From: Antitrichia curtipendula
Lineage: Eukaryota; Streptophyta; Bryopsida; Hypnales; Leucodontaceae
Assembly (NCBI GenBank): GCA_951230915.1
Contig: OX579635.1
Location: 6,572,001 to 6,636,000 of the forward strand
Direction of reading: 5' to 3'
DNA length: 64,000 nucleotides
Below are positions 12,514 through 26,800 of this stretch, piece by piece; within the stretch, counting starts at the first letter, position 1; every line of letters starts with the position of its first letter. The position numbers were made by a program, and so were the translations under genes. The notes beneath the pieces are model-generated. The model had not been told where the DNA came from. It did no database searches and was given only the letters and a program-made list of their open reading frames with translations.

Positions 12514-15500
12514 TCAGTCAAACACTTGTTTCCTAGAGACATCTTGTTTTTGGCTCTCCTGCATTCTCTCTTCACGATCGCGGATTGCAAGCATGAGCTG
12601 GAACATCACCAAAAGATTTCATCAATTGCATAACTTCTGAAAGTACAACACGTAAAATCCTGCTCAAATCTGCTGCTGATATAACTTGAAATTTGAACTT
12701 CTGACCAATGTCAAAGATATCAGGAGGGCGTGCACGCTCCCAATAATGAGTTCCAGTTGTACGCTAATACGGTAATGTGCCTGAAAGCTAAATGAATTTG
12801 GACCCTCTAGGAACTGGGAGGTTTCAGCAGTAAGCTCATACCTACAGCTAAATGACTCCAGTAACAAGGGTATTTACGAATTGCACCACAGATGAAGTAC
12901 CTTTGTCCCGATGTAAAAAGAAAATATGATGGCGAGGAGAAGAGGAACATCTGCAACAATCCGGCAAATTAATAACATATTTGCCGAATATCTCATGCTT
13001 ACCGCCAAGAAGCTACGGGAGAAATTATACCTTTTAACCAAACAAGGTGACCTCTCAGGTCATTTCGACATTTGGCGGTAAAAGGTAGAGCATCCTGAAA
13101 GGATAAGCTAGAGCAAGAAAGTCTAAACTCTGGGTCCCAGATTAAATTCAACGAACATAATCTAGAAAGGCAAGAGATGGAAACCAAGTACAGGAGAGCA
13201 GCTTCAATAAGGAGGTAGTTGTTAACTCACTCTCAAGAGATAGCATACGAGAAGCCAGTAGTTTCATGCCATCTGGACCCACCACAAACCCCACAAGGTT
13301 CGCCAGCTGCACACATGGAATTTTATAATATGAGTTACATTACCCGACCCATCCAAAAGTGCCCATGAAAAGGAAGTGGAGCAGAATAACAGAGCGTTGC
13401 TCAGAACAACAAAGATGGTCAAGGTTGTCTGCAGTAAGCAAACATAATATAAAGTACCACTGGAAAAGGGCAGGTTTCCTGAGAATGAAAGGAAGAGCAG
13501 CATTGAGAAAATGAGAAATTTATTATAGCCTCAATGTGTGAGTACGTTGAAATTGAAGCGCAAACACGGTACCCACCATGAGGCCAGTGATGTTGAGAGA
13601 CCCTGCTAAAGCATGGCATTCCCGGTACGCATTTGTCTTCTTAAAGCCTGCCATCTACTCAAGCATTGGGAAATGGAATTTCAGATCATCATCCCATTTC
13701 ACACTCACCAGGAATTATAAGGCACCGCATCTTATCCAATCCAGAAAGTTAGACCTCATCAGACATTGCTGTGAACCAATGTTGCTAGGTAACATGGAAT
13801 GCATCCCGTCTAAAAACATGGTCAAATAGAAAAAGAGATGGAAAGAGAAATACTTGAGGTGTGCGCATGACGGATTTCACTAGCAGCTCTGGACCCCAGA
13901 GTATACACGTCACCCAAGCCCATGACAGAAGCCTCCTGTAAATACAAGAATCAGATATTCAGCGATTCAAAAGTATAAGCTATCTGCATCGCAATCCAAC
14001 AAATAACTACATTTGAATGCGTGTTTTTCAGAGGTTTCTGTTCAGACAATCTTCATAAAAATGTGGGAAATTTAAATAGTATGGATACTTGACTCACCAT
14101 TCGAGATCATGCCAAATTGCAACAAAAGTGAAAATAATCCATACATTGAGGAACCTCCATCGTGATCCTCCAAGAGGTATATACAAGTACCTGCAGAATC
14201 AAACGTTAGCACAGGAGTCACTGAGACAAATATAAGAATTGATGCACTCCAAACCCATGAGAATGCCAAGAAAAATTAGTGCATAAAGACGAAACAATAA
14301 GTTCGATAGTACAAAAACTCTTTTCATCGTTTTCTCAGACTTAGAATAGCATTGCACTTTGGAAAAAGAGGAAGAAATAACTACGAGTACAACAGTTTAG
14401 TATATCAGGTTTCAAAAGAATTGGAGGTTTCCTAGCATGTCGTCATCACTGGGTCAACAGCGTTCCAAGCTTCATTATCCGACACGATACTTCATTACTT
14501 TGTGGAGGTCCTTCATGTATACACGTGCCACTTCTAATTTTTAATTTGCTATACACAATCCGACCATGTATGTAGGCTCGACATCAGCCTAAATTCTCAG
14601 TTGTGAACGATCCACATAAGATTGTTAGAAAGTATAAACTCCGGAATTGAAGAAGCAAAATTGGTAGGTCGCATCCTGAAGTTAATCATCAAAATACCTT
14701 ACAAGATAGCGATTATACGATGCATGCCAGCTTTTCCAGAAAGTTTCCAAATCACAGCAATTGTTGAGGCATCTAATCATGTTCTCTTGAGTTTCAACTC
14801 CATCAATCTGCAATAATCATCCAAGATACAATGAGAAACTGACTGAAACTGAAACGTGAGGTGGCTGACTGAAACTCTATGACGTGGCAAACAGACAGTA
14901 CATACCAGGGCCCAAAATCTGAAGAAGCGCCAGATGAGTAGAAATTTGAGCCACATGAAGTTCAGGACCTGACAGAGACCACAAAGTGCACACAAAAATG
15001 AGTGTTAAATGGGTAAGTTTTACTTTGCTGAACAGAGATGCAGGTATCTCTGTACTCCTACGAAACTGGACATCAAAGGTTAGGAGAACTCATTCTGTAT
15101 CTATTCAAATCTAGTAGGAAGAAAAGAAGATACTCTGGATCCTAATACGGCGTTGGTTTTGCATCTTCCAAAGATTTGGTAGATTGAAAATGTTGAAGCA
15201 AGGAAATGTTTACTTCGTTTGCAAACTTCAAACTGAGACATTCAAATGATGAAGATGTTGAAGCAAGGAAAATAATAGCAATACCCCATATCCAATGATG
15301 AAAATCTCGACAGGTGATAACATTCGCCAAACTTTACTGCAGCACCAAAGCATATTCTTGTAAGTGCTTTCAAACTCTTAAATAAATTAATGGAGGCACA
15401 AATTACATAATTGAAGCGCCGAAAGGAGTAAAAACGGCGATAATTTCGAACTCCGTTGATTATGAAAATCAAAATATTGAAATCATTTGGTTGGGTTCAG

Positions 15501-18500
15501 GGTTCGACCTGATCGCCAAGGCGTTAAAATAGCAGCGATGGGTAAGAAGCTCCATGAGGAAAAAGCAGAGCAGCCAACGCAATCCATAAATCGCAGTGTC
15601 TTTTCTACTGTAAGCTCTCTGAACATTTTCCAGCTGAATAACAGATATAACAGTCAGTCAAAATAAGATCCATTGTGCTTAAAGTTAATCGAAAGGGTAT
15701 TCGCCCTATTTGACGAAAATCCACAGATTGCGAGAACCCTCATTCTTGTGACAATCTGCACATAGATGCAGGGCAACAGACAGGTGACAATCTTACTCAC
15801 GTTGCCATCAAAGTACAGAGATAGGGTGAGGAGAAGACCTGAGAAGCAAATGCGTTAAAGGTGATAATAGGTCCAGCAATATACAAGGGTGCATAAAGGA
15901 GGTATGCCAAGTAAGCGACAAGATTGTACTGAGTCTCTTCAACTGGCTTCTCCTGAAACAAAGGAAATAAAGTTCAGAGAATAACCGATAAATGTATGAA
16001 CATAGTTCCTGATTTAACCGATTTTGCTACAAGTGTCGGCATTTCAGCATTTCTAAAATTATGTACGGCCAGGTTAAACCTCTTGTGTGGGGATCAGAGA
16101 GATGAAAAAACATCTTTTAGCAATTTAGGCTATTACGGGATATTATGCTATCATTGCAGTACAAGTGCCTATCTTTCACGTTTGATAGAAACTCAATTTG
16201 GAGTACACTTTGTCACACACAATAGCATGCCAGAAGAAATCGCTACCCACTTAAGAAAGTCTGATTATGAGAAAGCTTGATTAAAGAAAATAAAACCTAA
16301 TATCGACGGAAAACTGAGAAACTTCCATACAAGATTGACGAGGTATTGTTTAGACCAAAAGATTTCCAACTTACTTGACGAGATAAATAACAAGAATTAC
16401 CCTCAGCTCCAGATGCTCCAAGTGTGCATAGATCACATTTTCGCATATGATTCTGTATTCAGATCGCAAATTGGAAGGTAAAAATTAGTTCAATGCATTA
16501 CAAACATTCATCTCAGAAGCAGCTCCACACAAGTTCCATAAAAGCCGGCTGATGAACACAGATTCACTGCCAAGGATTCGGATAATGAAATCACTTCTAT
16601 GAAAACCAGCAGTTGGGGGAATGTGGCAAGATTTACATATGATCTTCTCTTGGGCATCAATCTTAAGAATGAACTCACCTAAGAAAGACAAATAGAACTA
16701 AGGTGAACATAAGGCGTAAATCGCATTCAATTTCAGGTGACTTTCATGAAGACTAAATCAAGAAAAAAAGGGGCACTGAACCAACCTCCCCAGGTCATGA
16801 ATGAAGGACGAAGAGAGGACGGACCTCCCAGTTGACAGTCGAAGGTCGGGAAATTTGCGCCCAGTGATAGTCAAGGCCGAAACTTAACATTCGCAACATT
16901 ACTGCAAGCACTCAACCCACAATGATGAGATCTAATAAAGTATGCCATTCTCCATTAAGTTGTTGCACCACCAAGAAAATACAGCTCTGGAACAAACAAT
17001 CTTATCCCCTCGAGCACCCATATCCTGAACAGCAAGAACAAGAGATACTCAACCACGGAATGTGCAGACAGCAGGAACAATATCACACCCAAGTTGAAGC
17101 TGATGTGCCACCGCATTTCACCCCGGTATTGATCTAAAAAGGCAAACTGCTCCCTGCAATATCAACTCCTTAGTTTCATTAAATCCGAGAGCGACATGGT
17201 ATGTCCGACGTTTCAAACCATCTGTTAACATCTCAGCATCATGACACCCTTTTCAAGATTTGAGATTCAGAAAATTCCCTACTAAAAGACGTCTTGTTAG
17301 AAAGTTCTCACCCCAAAGATGCAAACTTGTAGCCGTTGTACACACGGTTGCTTATTAGGAACGTGAGGTTGTACATCCAGAGGAGGTAAGGAAATGCATG
17401 TTTTCCTGCACAGGTCTGCTCAAACTTGGAACATGTCAGTTTCATTAGAGACGTAACCGGCATTTCACATGTTAAAACCCGTCAAACTGAGCCTTCTGCT
17501 GTGCACGTGAGATTATAGACCTAAAAAGTTCCAAAACCTCGTACATAGCAGCTTCAATAGTATCTGGTCGAAAAAAAAGATGAAGAAAGTTGAAGGATGG
17601 ATAGTGCAAGCACCTTCGTAAGCACGTAGTTACCAAGAGCAATTGCTAGAATGAAAAGGACGCTGCCAAGTCAAAAAAACAATCAAAAGACATGTCGTAA
17701 GTAACTGAGAACAGATCCCAAATAAGACATGAATTATCAAAATCCACCCATAGCATCAAGTCGAAAATAAACTGGCATCAACTTCAATCAGGAGAGGGAC
17801 CGCAAAGATGCAAAGAGTCTCTTAAGTGTCTTGAGGCAGTTATTGGAAAGGCATAAAGGATTAAAAAAATTCACTCTGTGGATTCTACATCCTACTCTGA
17901 CGCACACATATTATCTTCTTCTATCAACATGCCCATGTCACAGCTGAGAAACTGATGTATTGAAGACCTTGTTCAATCAGAAATGTCTATAAAAACTACT
18001 TCTGACTAAGTACAAAGCATATAAGATGTTGATGAAAGAAAACTAAAGATTCTAATGTCAGTTCTGTAGGAATACAACCAAGAATGGGAGCTCGCATTTA
18101 CCAATTTCCGTGCAAATAGATCACATATATTGATGATGCAAGAAGCCAAAACCTCGCCATACCCCTACCCTTCAAGCCCAGTCCTGCCCTCAGGGCAACT
18201 GCCAGAATCGAGAAGGCAGCCATAACTCCTGTCAAAGCTGGTAAACCAGAACGAAAGTTTCTCCATTGGCTGTCGGAGAGATCCTGACAACAACATCAGA
18301 AAGCTTCGTGAGATATTGGATCGATCATAACAATTCCGAAAACACAACGTCTTAGCACGAACGCGTCTGCCAAAACCTAACGTAAGCGAAGGAGAAACCT
18401 CAAGTCATTGTCAGTAATCATGGAGGGACTCGCAGAGAAACGCATCATACAGAATAACGACAAGATGAATAAGAAGAACTGCACTGGGGCACCTACCATC

Positions 18501-19423
18501 TTGCGTCCAGCAATCCATCCTGGTTTCAATCCATATAGCCATCCTGCCTTGGTGCCAGTTGAGTACTCTGCTTCATATACAATTATTAATGATTATGATC
18601 TTGCTGGTCTTTCAGAATGTGATGAAAAACATGGACAAAAATTTGTCAAAAAGACCTTCATCTCCCTCAAAACCGTGCATAAAAAGTTACATTAGAAAGC
18701 GTACCATCAGAAAAGAAAAGAAAAACGTTAAAAAGACTAGCAAAACGCAATTGCTGCTAAAGTAAGGTGGAACACCGACCGGAAGACTCTAAGAAAAACT
18801 ATCAGAGGCCTTTGTAAGCAAAAGCTATTACATTTTTGGTCAAACAGAAATACGCTCTTATCAAGAGAGCTTAGAAATTTCAAATGACTTTACATAAAAC
18901 CCCAGGGTTAATTGCTACAATCGAAAGTAACCAAAATTACTCTGCCAGAAGTCGGAGATGATCAATCACTGGCATCGTGAGATACATTCAACCAAAAAGT
19001 CAAAAATCTCAATTCTTCACGACGATGTCACTTTCATAGTAAACCTACTAAAGTTTGCGACATCAAACAGAAAAGCAAGGAATTCTCTGTAACAACGAAC
19101 CTAATTCACTCCATTCCGAGATCAAACACAATTAGAGCTTTCTAAATAGCAAGCGTGGAATAAGAATCTCTACAATTCGAATGCAAGCTCATTCTCGCGG
19201 GCAACCAAACCTCCTCATCCCTAGACCGACTACAGCATCCCCAAAGAAAAATGAAAACCTGGAAACGAGTAAGATCTAAATTAAGGAACGATTACAAACC
19301 GTCTGAAGTAGTGGAGCTGCGCCACGCAACAAAACCTTCAAACAGGATCGCATACGCAATGCAAGTGTAAAGCTCCACACTCCGCCATGACGCTTGTGGC
19401 TTCATCTTCCGAGCTACCACCAT
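12514..19423 (-). CDS. GUP1: GUP1-like membrane-bound O-acyltransferase (MBOAT), complete
   Basis: Polytopic ER-membrane acyltransferase of the GUP1/HHAT-like branch; yeast GUP1 acts in GPI-anchor lipid remodelling (family knowledge). Nineteen exons join in phase to 558 codons plus stop: 19300-19423, 18497-18567, 18102-18283, 17614-17662, 17312-17415, 17089-17153, 16825-16901, 16375-16452, 15839-15952, 15509-15633, 15285-15336, 14906-14968, 14698-14807, 14098-14190, 13854-13935, 13577-13654, 13231-13306, 12901-12950, 12514-12597. Landmarks in order: [83 protein letters not shown] with the conserved His near residue 396, [13 protein letters not shown], and AIWHDLEW with the catalytic-type His near 432. 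The length matches yeast GUP1. The tail is basic and charged, ending in KQVFD. No broken exon was found. Confidence 0.93.
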
Positions 19424-19901
19424 CTCGATCCAATGAGCCGTCGTCAATATGAGAATCAAAACGCCTCAGCTTACAATCCAATTACGTCATCAGATTTCCC
19501 CTCCGCACAACAAAATCACAACCGCGAATCGAACTAACATTGTTTCGACATACAATCTTCCAAAGACGAAGCCAAAAGTCCGAAGGAATCTTAAATCTAG
19601 GCTACAACTAGAATTGACATGCCCTCAAGGAGAACCTCTTAAATCTTGGAGGTACCTAGATTTAAGAACCCGTTCGACCTCCGCGATACAAATTTATTCC
19701 ACGTTCCCAAACAGGTGCGAGACGAAGTTCCCAATGAGAGGAACACTAGACACGAGGGAGCCCATGGTGGTGAATTAATTGATCGAAACACTCGTGATCA
19801 AATTCAGACACTGAATAGAAGGCCATGGAAATGGAAAGAGAAATACATGAGTTGATGGCACTGTTTGGATATATCCTTTATTTGGGTTTGGAGACTTTTT
19901 T
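19424..19901. other. 5' leader and upstream region of the MBOAT gene
   Basis: The ATG at 19423 begins a basic N-terminus followed by a hydrophobic segment typical of this family. The roughly 480 bases upstream are more GC-rich than the following MITE and most likely contain the 5' UTR and promoter. Plus-strand frames here (19449-19778) are basic, low-information translations of that leader and are not supported as genes. Confidence 0.4.
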
Positions 19902-20226
19902 TAAGGTAGTAGGTCCATGAATCACCCAACTAAGAGGTGGAACTTAATTCTGGGATGTGAAACTTCTTTCAGTAAATTTTTCTTGAAAGACTAGAGGAAT
20001 TGACATCTAACTCAAATCATTTCATATTTTTTGGAGTTATGTAGTATTAGTTATGAAATTTTGAAGTTGAAATGGCATAGGGCTCTAAAACCGCCCACTT
20101 CCTAACATGTACATTGTTTGTACATTACAGAATGCTATGAAAAAGAAACATGTAAAAATAGTGTACATTGGAGGAGGTGGGCGGTTTTAGAACCTGTGCA
20201 CTTTAATTTAGAACCTCCTACCTCAA
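19902..20226. mobile_element. MITE, GCCCAC-hairpin family, copy 1
   Basis: The element starts TAAGGTAGTAGG and ends CCTCCTACCTCAA, an imperfect terminal inverted repeat. A strong internal hairpin pairs CTAAAACCGCCCAC with GTGGGCGGTTTTAG, and a TGTACA-rich loop lies between. A diverged direct copy is at 21384-21715, and a fragment in the opposite orientation is at about 46084-46250. It is non-coding and lies just upstream of the MBOAT gene. Confidence 0.75.
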
Positions 20227-20292
20227 TTGTATTTACCTTCAATTAGAAAGATTGGTACTATATAGCTTCAATTGGCAGTAATTAAGGACGAG

Positions 20293-20558
20293 CATACCTC
20301 TAAAGGACCAACATGTGTGTTTTGGTAACATAGAAATTTTGGACAATACATGTGACTGGAGATTTGCATATTTAAAGCTGAAATTTTAACAAAAGGTGGG
20401 GACAAGGAATATCTTTCATATGCACTAAATTTCATGACATTTGGAAATATGAATCAAAAGTTATGGCCTAATATGTTACTTTTTTTTGTAAGTAGGCAAT
20501 CCGGGCAGATTAGAAAAAATCATTTTTCTTAGAAACAAAAATTTGAAATTGGTTTTCT

Positions 20559-20596
<38 letters not shown>

Positions 20597-21249
20597 AGCT
20601 TTTCATCATTCCATTTTTATCAATGAGACAAAAGTAATGAAGAGTTCTAGTTTGCTGACAATTATGGAATTTCTATTCTAAAATAAACTTTGATTGAAAT
20701 CCTTTATTTTATTCAATTTTTAATATTTCTTGAAAAAAATAAAATCATAGGATGTATGTAGAGTATTCATTACAACATTTCAATCATTGGGATTGGCATT
20801 TTTCAATTTCATAAATAAATTCTTAACAATTTTGTATTTTAAATCATTCTCTACTTCTTTCTACTTACTTTTTTTTCCTATATGTTGTACAATTCCAAAT
20901 GATTTGAAATTTTTCAAGCATGTAACCAACTTGCCTTGAAGAATGAATCCAAAGAAGCCCCACCATTTTGGACAATTTTTCATAAAAATGTGATCTTGTG
21001 AAGTACAGTTGCCCGGTTCTCTATAGGGCCCCCAAAGAAATTTTGTCACTTCAAACGCTAATATCTTGCAGTCTATATGGTTGAAATTTCTGAATTTTTT
21101 TCCACATCTTCTTAAACCAACGTACTACAAGATCCTATGGTTACATGTGTCCAAAAATGTTGTTTTTTTCTAAAATTTGGCGCTTGTACTAAAAATGGCA
21201 ATTTTGGATTGTTTTTTTTTAAACATAGTCATGGTCCTTTAGGGGTTAA
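20293..21249. mobile_element. TTAA-type element, about 960 bp (copy A)
   Basis: The whole block is the reverse complement, with many substitutions, of 51508-52442. Shared landmarks include TTATGGCCTAATATGTTAC, the CATCATTCCATTTT block, AACATTTCAATCATTGGGAT and AAGAAGCCCCACCATTTTGG. The right end is TCCTTTAGGGGTTAA; the left end CCTCTAAAGGACCA is its decayed mirror. TTAA plus a CCCCTAAAG-type terminus would fit a non-autonomous piggyBac-like element. An (AT)n microsatellite at about 20566-20593 is present only in this copy. No coding frame survives. Confidence 0.7.
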
Positions 21250-21383
21250 AGTCTCTCTCTATCCATGCTTTGTTTGAGGATTTAAGGGTCAGAATTGATA
21301 AAATGTCATGATGCCTCTTTTGGGGGTTGACAAAGTGACTCCCTCTTCAATGGCTGATCTCTCTTCTTTGTCTTCGTAGAGAT

Positions 21384-21715
21384 TAAGGTTACTGGTCCAG
21401 AAATTGACCACCTAAGAGCTGAAACTGAATTTTGGGAGGTGAAGCTTCTTGAAATATTTTTCGTTAAATTTTCCTTGAAAGAGAAGTGGAATTGGCATCT
21501 AACCCAAGTCATTTCATATATTTCTAGGAGCTTTGTAGAATTATTTATGAAATTTTAAAGTTGAAATGGCATAGGGCTCTAAGACCACCCACCTCCTAAA
21601 ATGTACATTGTTTGTACATTGTTAAAGGCTGTGAAGAAGAAACATGTACACGTAGTGTACATTTGAGGATGTGGACGGTTTTACAGTCTATGCAATTTTA
21701 GAGTCTATTACCTTA
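21384..21715. mobile_element. MITE, GCCCAC-hairpin family, copy 2
   Basis: Diverged direct copy of 19902-20226. Shared words include AAATGGCATAGGGCTCTAA, GTACATTGTTTGTACATT, AAGAAACATGTA, and the paired arms CTAAGACCACCCAC and GTGGACGGTTTTA. The ends are TAAGGTTACTGG and TCTATTACCTTA. Together with copy 1 it brackets the TTAA-type element at 20293-21249. Confidence 0.7.
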
Positions 21716-22012
21716 GCTAGCTTCATCCTTTCATTTTCCTTGTAGCTTAAGCTTGGTGATTCTTAGCACTATCCGACATGGGAAAAGTTGAAGTGGATTA
21801 TTTATATATGGTGGGCGATTTCACAAAACACTTGTATTGTTTGGATATTCCACACTGTGTGTCCCTCCTATTTTCTGCCATAATTTTTGAAGTATATTAA
21901 AAAAACAATGGATTTGAAATTTAAGAGGAAGATGCATGGCACTTTTATATAAGCCTTGGGGAGAGTCAAGTAGTCAACAATCAATGGTAGTGCAAATGCT
22001 ATAGTGACCAAA

Positions 22013-22021
22013 GCTTGATAA
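22013..22021. repeat. 9-bp target-site duplication, left
   Basis: GCTTGATAA, identical and in the same orientation as 37560-37568. Nine base pairs is the characteristic duplication of Mutator-superfamily elements. The flanking bases differ on both sides, so the match is exactly nine. Confidence 0.85.
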
Positions 22022-22230
22022 CAACGACGCTAGTTTGTGAGCTTGGAGCCGTGAGCCTGTGAGCGTGGAGCGTGGAGCCTGTGAGCCTAGAGCCTGAAAA
22101 AAAAAAAAAAAAAAAATTTGGGACAAATTTTTTTTTTTTTGGTAGAAAAATTCAGAAAATTGAGTTTTTTCTACTATTAATGGTAAATTTGGGACCTATG
22201 ACCGTATATCCTATGACCGTGGATTGGTAA
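22022..22230. repeat. Left terminal inverted-repeat region of the MULE
   Basis: After the GCTAGTTTGTGAGC end comes a run of GTGAGCC/GTGGAGC words to about 22096, then an A20 and a T12 tract, then two copies of CCTATGACCGT ending at 22225. The GAGCC words and the CCTATGACCGTGGAT motif recur at the other end in inverted orientation. Clustered subterminal words of this kind are typical binding-site arrays for transposases. Confidence 0.7.
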
Positions 22231-23821
22231 ATATTTTATGTGGTATTTGAATTCTTTGTAGTAGAAAAGAATCCTCCACATAGTGAGACTGAGAGTCATT
22301 TCTTATGAAGGTTACGATTTTGAAGAAACCTTGGCTCCAAAAAAATTAGAATAGTGTTGTGGTGACCATGGTGTTGTCACAAAAAATTTAGAAAAATAAA
22401 TGACGGTGTCGTGTTGAGACTGGGAGTCATTTTTCATTGAGTCTAACCTTAAGGATTTAGGGTATGTACGGATTTCAAAGACAAATGAAGAAAGCTCAAA
22501 AACCAATTGAGGCAAAGTCTGTACATGCTTTGTTTATTATTCTATACGTGCTTTATCTACACATGCTTCAGTTAGTATTTTCAACAAAATGACAAAGTAC
22601 TGGTGGGAATATAATTCTCCACATAATGACGGAGAAAGGCTATTCCCCCACACGGTACCTTGTCATGTAAGAGCATCGAGGATGACACCTCTTATAGTGA
22701 CACGTTCTAGAATGCCAATCATTATGGGATATATGAATGAGAAACTTGAAATTTTGGTCTTGTAACTCTTCCTCGGCCTTTTCAGCACTTATCACCACTT
22801 TGCGCTTACATACTAGCATTGTTGGTAAATGAAGCAATAAAACAGGAAAAAGGGATGTAGAAGAATAGGAAAGGAAAAAACAGCAAACAAACGAAATTCT
22901 TCTTATATTCATATGTTGGATGAGAGATCAACATTGTAGTTTTGGGTCATTCATACTTTCTTCTAGATTTCTTTCTATATGCAGTTTTGGGTTGTTGCCA
23001 AAATGAACTATCATTTTAATAGTGATTTTATGATCTGTTGTTATAGCTTCTTAATTATGTCCCATAACATATAACAAAACAATCGTCCATAGAGTTTTGA
23101 TTGAAATTGTATCCTTTCTTTTTAAGAATTTCATAATGTCTTTGTGAATTTGAAAGCCTATATTGTTAATTTGTCACATTTGTAGGTTTTGGATTTTTTA
23201 ATACTATTCAACGAATGACTTTAATGATTTTCATATAAAAAATCATAGCCAACTCCTATAAGTAGTAGAGTCGTTCTTTGCAATGGACATCATGAAATCC
23301 ATAATTTTATGTCCTCCACATTTCTACAAATAGGCAATCTCTAATCCACTTCTAAAAGATAGAGGTTGTTCTCACTTCCATTTTTTGGTTAAATCTTAAT
23401 ACTACGTAGATCTTCCAGAAGCCCTATTTTTTTTAAATTTTAATTCTATATTTCATGTTTCTAAAAAACAAAATCCCTTCAAATGTGTTATGAATCTTTT
23501 GAAGATGAAAAAAGTACAAGCAAATTCTTGGACATCAAATTCTGGTGATATCCTATTAGTTCTGGCAATGATTTTATTTCAGATGGTTGTAAGTGACTAA
23601 AATTTTGGGAAAATGAACTCACATTTCTGAAAAATTAAAATACCTACATCCACAGTCATAGGGTTTTCCACTGAAGGCTCACATCCCTTGGCTCTTAAAA
23701 ACTCCATGTTTGCATAGCGAAACCAATGTCAAGAAATACATCCAATGCTACCTATATAAATATAAAGCTATAATGGACAAAGCGTACATTTGAGTCATAC
23801 TGACATGAAATTTGAATACTA
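22231..23821. other. Internal non-coding DNA of the MULE, left side
   Basis: This AT-rich region lies between the left terminal repeat and the 3' end of the transposase gene. Minus-strand frames of up to 90 codons have no recognisable domains. A degenerate copy of the subterminal motif (CCACAGTCATAGG) occurs at about 23651-23663. Confidence 0.5.
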
Positions 23822-26800
23822 TCAGCTGCGTAAAATCATCCCGGCTCTTTCAAGAATTGTCATTACTTCATCCATGCTCAAGCTTGGTGCATGAATGAAC
23901 TTTTCGGTCTTGTAGTCCGCCTTGCATAGATAACAAAAAATGTAGTACAAGTGCTTGCAGTTTACATACTTTCCTCGTTTCCCAATGGATGCTGATGCCA
24001 TACTACTAAAGTACAAGCAAGTGCAAGATGGAAAATTGCACAACGTTATACGATATACTTTGTGGTCATGTTCTTTACCAAACTGCAAAGTGATGACAGC
24101 TCCAAGGCCTGGATATGGAAGAATGTTCACTCCAAGAATAGTTTCTGTCACATTTCTTGCACTTTCCCATTGGTTACGATGGTCTTCAGTGGGCGCTTTT
24201 TCGTTCCTTCGAATAGACTTCCCATTACGAATGGAGGGAGGTTTATCCGCATGATGCGGCCTTGGATGAGTCCACACTACAACTTCAAATAATTTTGACG
24301 ACGTAAACAACCGCCGCGGAGATATACATAGCCGTTGTTGGAGGTAGAATCCTGCCTCTTCAAACATAATGATCTCATCAGAAGTTAAATTAGTTCCAAC
24401 TGCCACTGACCATACATCTGGTATTTCCAGTCGACTAAGCACATGAGGCCTTTTTGGACCCATCACACAACGCTTAATATCATCTGGATAAAACCAGAAT
24501 CCACCCTTGTACCTTTGAACTCCCGCTTCTGTCCTTTATACATGGGAGCTGCTGTTGCTTTAGAGCCCCTGACTATAAACATCGTGCACTTGACCTTTGT
24601 GGTCAACTGAGTTGCATGGCACTTCCTTCTAGATTTCACAGAAATACGAGCAATGTGTCATTCAGATGTGTCACAATCTGTTTCAAATACATGCTTCACA
24701 TGAGGCATAACGGGGATAGTATTCTGAAAATTTGAATCGGGTGCTTCTGTACACTTGTTCTGAACTCACGGATGTGAAAAATTCACCTTGTCAGGGCGAT
24801 GAAAATCACCTTCAGAACCAATGGGTAGGTCCAATTTTCGCTTTGATGACCCAAAGACTTCTTCTCCTTCCAAGTGGGGGATGCGAGTGCAATATTTTTC
24901 AACACCAGGCATGCTGCACAACACATCTGTGATTTTTTGCCCATCCATGGATGCAACTGCTCTCTTCAGCTTCAAGTCATGACGAGATGGTCCCAATCCA
25001 GATGGACCGCCATTCAAATATACCCGATAATTCGTCATTTGCATGAAAGCACGGACCCAATCATCACATGTAGCAACATACAAGTCCGTGCCACGTTTAC
25101 CAGATGCCTGCAACCACTTGTTGTGCACTGTTTCCGACAAATTACAAGATGGCATATCAACCAATTCTTCCAATGATAGATCCTGCAATATACAATATGT
25201 ATTACATAATAGAATATTGATCGCCGAAAAAAATACTTGAACAAGTTCACCAAAAACACAATACCCAAAAACTTATTAACTTACCATCTCCATAAACCTG
25301 CCCCATTGTCGATATCTGAAGTGCCAGAATGCTAACCACAACTCTAATTCCCTCAAAGATTCCTCTGTTGATGCACCAGAGGAGTACCACCATGCTTTTA
25401 TCTGTAAGTACATATTCTCTGCATCTGCTAGGTTTTTGGCGTCTTTGTAGTCTCTGCAAAGCTTCAGGTGCTGACTTTGGAACTCTCTTCTAATGAGCCT
25501 TTCAGTGTGCTGCTTCAATGACATCGCCCAGTGAAAAAGGCAAGTACGTTCCCGGTCAATCATCTTCACAGTTGCATCACCTGATCCATACACAATGCGA
25601 ACAACATTCCAGTTCGCTTGAGCACTATCCGCCATAAATCCTTTGAAGCTCGGATAAGGTATACCATTCTTCTCCATAACCTTGTTTAGACATTTCCACA
25701 TGATAACTTGACCCTCAGTGTCTTCGGTTTGCATATTGCATACTGCTATTGTTATAACCTTACAGAATATCGAATCATATACATGACATGCAATAGTTGT
25801 CCAATCTTTAACACGCTTAGCGTGATCAAACATGATCCAACAATTTTCGAGATCCCTCCCTGTTTGCATTTGCCTTACCAAGTCAACACCACTTCCAGGA
25901 CCATCAACCAACATCTTGAAAACGTATACTTTTTCTTTTCCCTGTCCTGGAAAAACACTGTCGTGGATAAACTCTATCTTTGCTTGTTTCTTCATTGCCA
26001 AAATACGGTCTATTTCTCCCCCCCCTTGCTCGAGTTCTTGAATGACGCAACAATATTCCGCACATTTGGAGAGCTCAGAACCTGAAATTTGTCCATAACA
26101 TCATCTAACGCCTTCCCCCGCAACATCTCCTTGGGGCCATTACCGTCGTGAACAAGAAACGTGTCTAGAAATTCCTTGCTAGCAGCCAAAGCTATGGCGG
26201 ATACTTTTGCAGTAGGGGTCTTCTCCACTTCACGGGCAATGAGAGCTGTTATGGTAGTCAAAGAATCCCTACACAAACCATCTTCTACATGATGCTTGTG
26301 ATGGCCAAGATGAATGCAAGCCCTTCCGGCATCCGGTCCACTAAAAACATAATAAATCCTTCCGTCACAAAAGTCTACACAAGTAGGACTTCTCTTACAG
26401 ACCTTGCAAGCTAAGGACGAATCTTTTGGAGGAATGTCTCCAACATTGAAAGGAGAAATGGTATTACCAGACCACTCAGACTCGTTCCTCTTGAAGCATC
26501 TTTTCAAATAGTCGCATTCATTGTTCATACATGTCAAATGTCCAACACAACTGGACTTCCTGAACTTTAGATCTAAGTCGTTGTGAATGTTCGAGGTTAT
26601 TGTACGACACCATGTATGACCATCGTATCGTTTGTCCATTCCAGTCATATTCTTAGAAGATCCTAAAGAAGTAGATGACCGACAAGGTGGTAACTCAAAT
26701 AAAATGTCACCATCAAAATGAGATGGAAGAAATTGGACCTTCTCGTACTTAATAGACTCAAAGTCTATATGCGCTACTGCATTTCTACACCCTTTGACAC

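Noticed and set aside
15996..16280. 94-codon plus-strand frame
   Set aside because: It lies in an intron of the MBOAT gene on the opposite strand, with no domain or splice partners.
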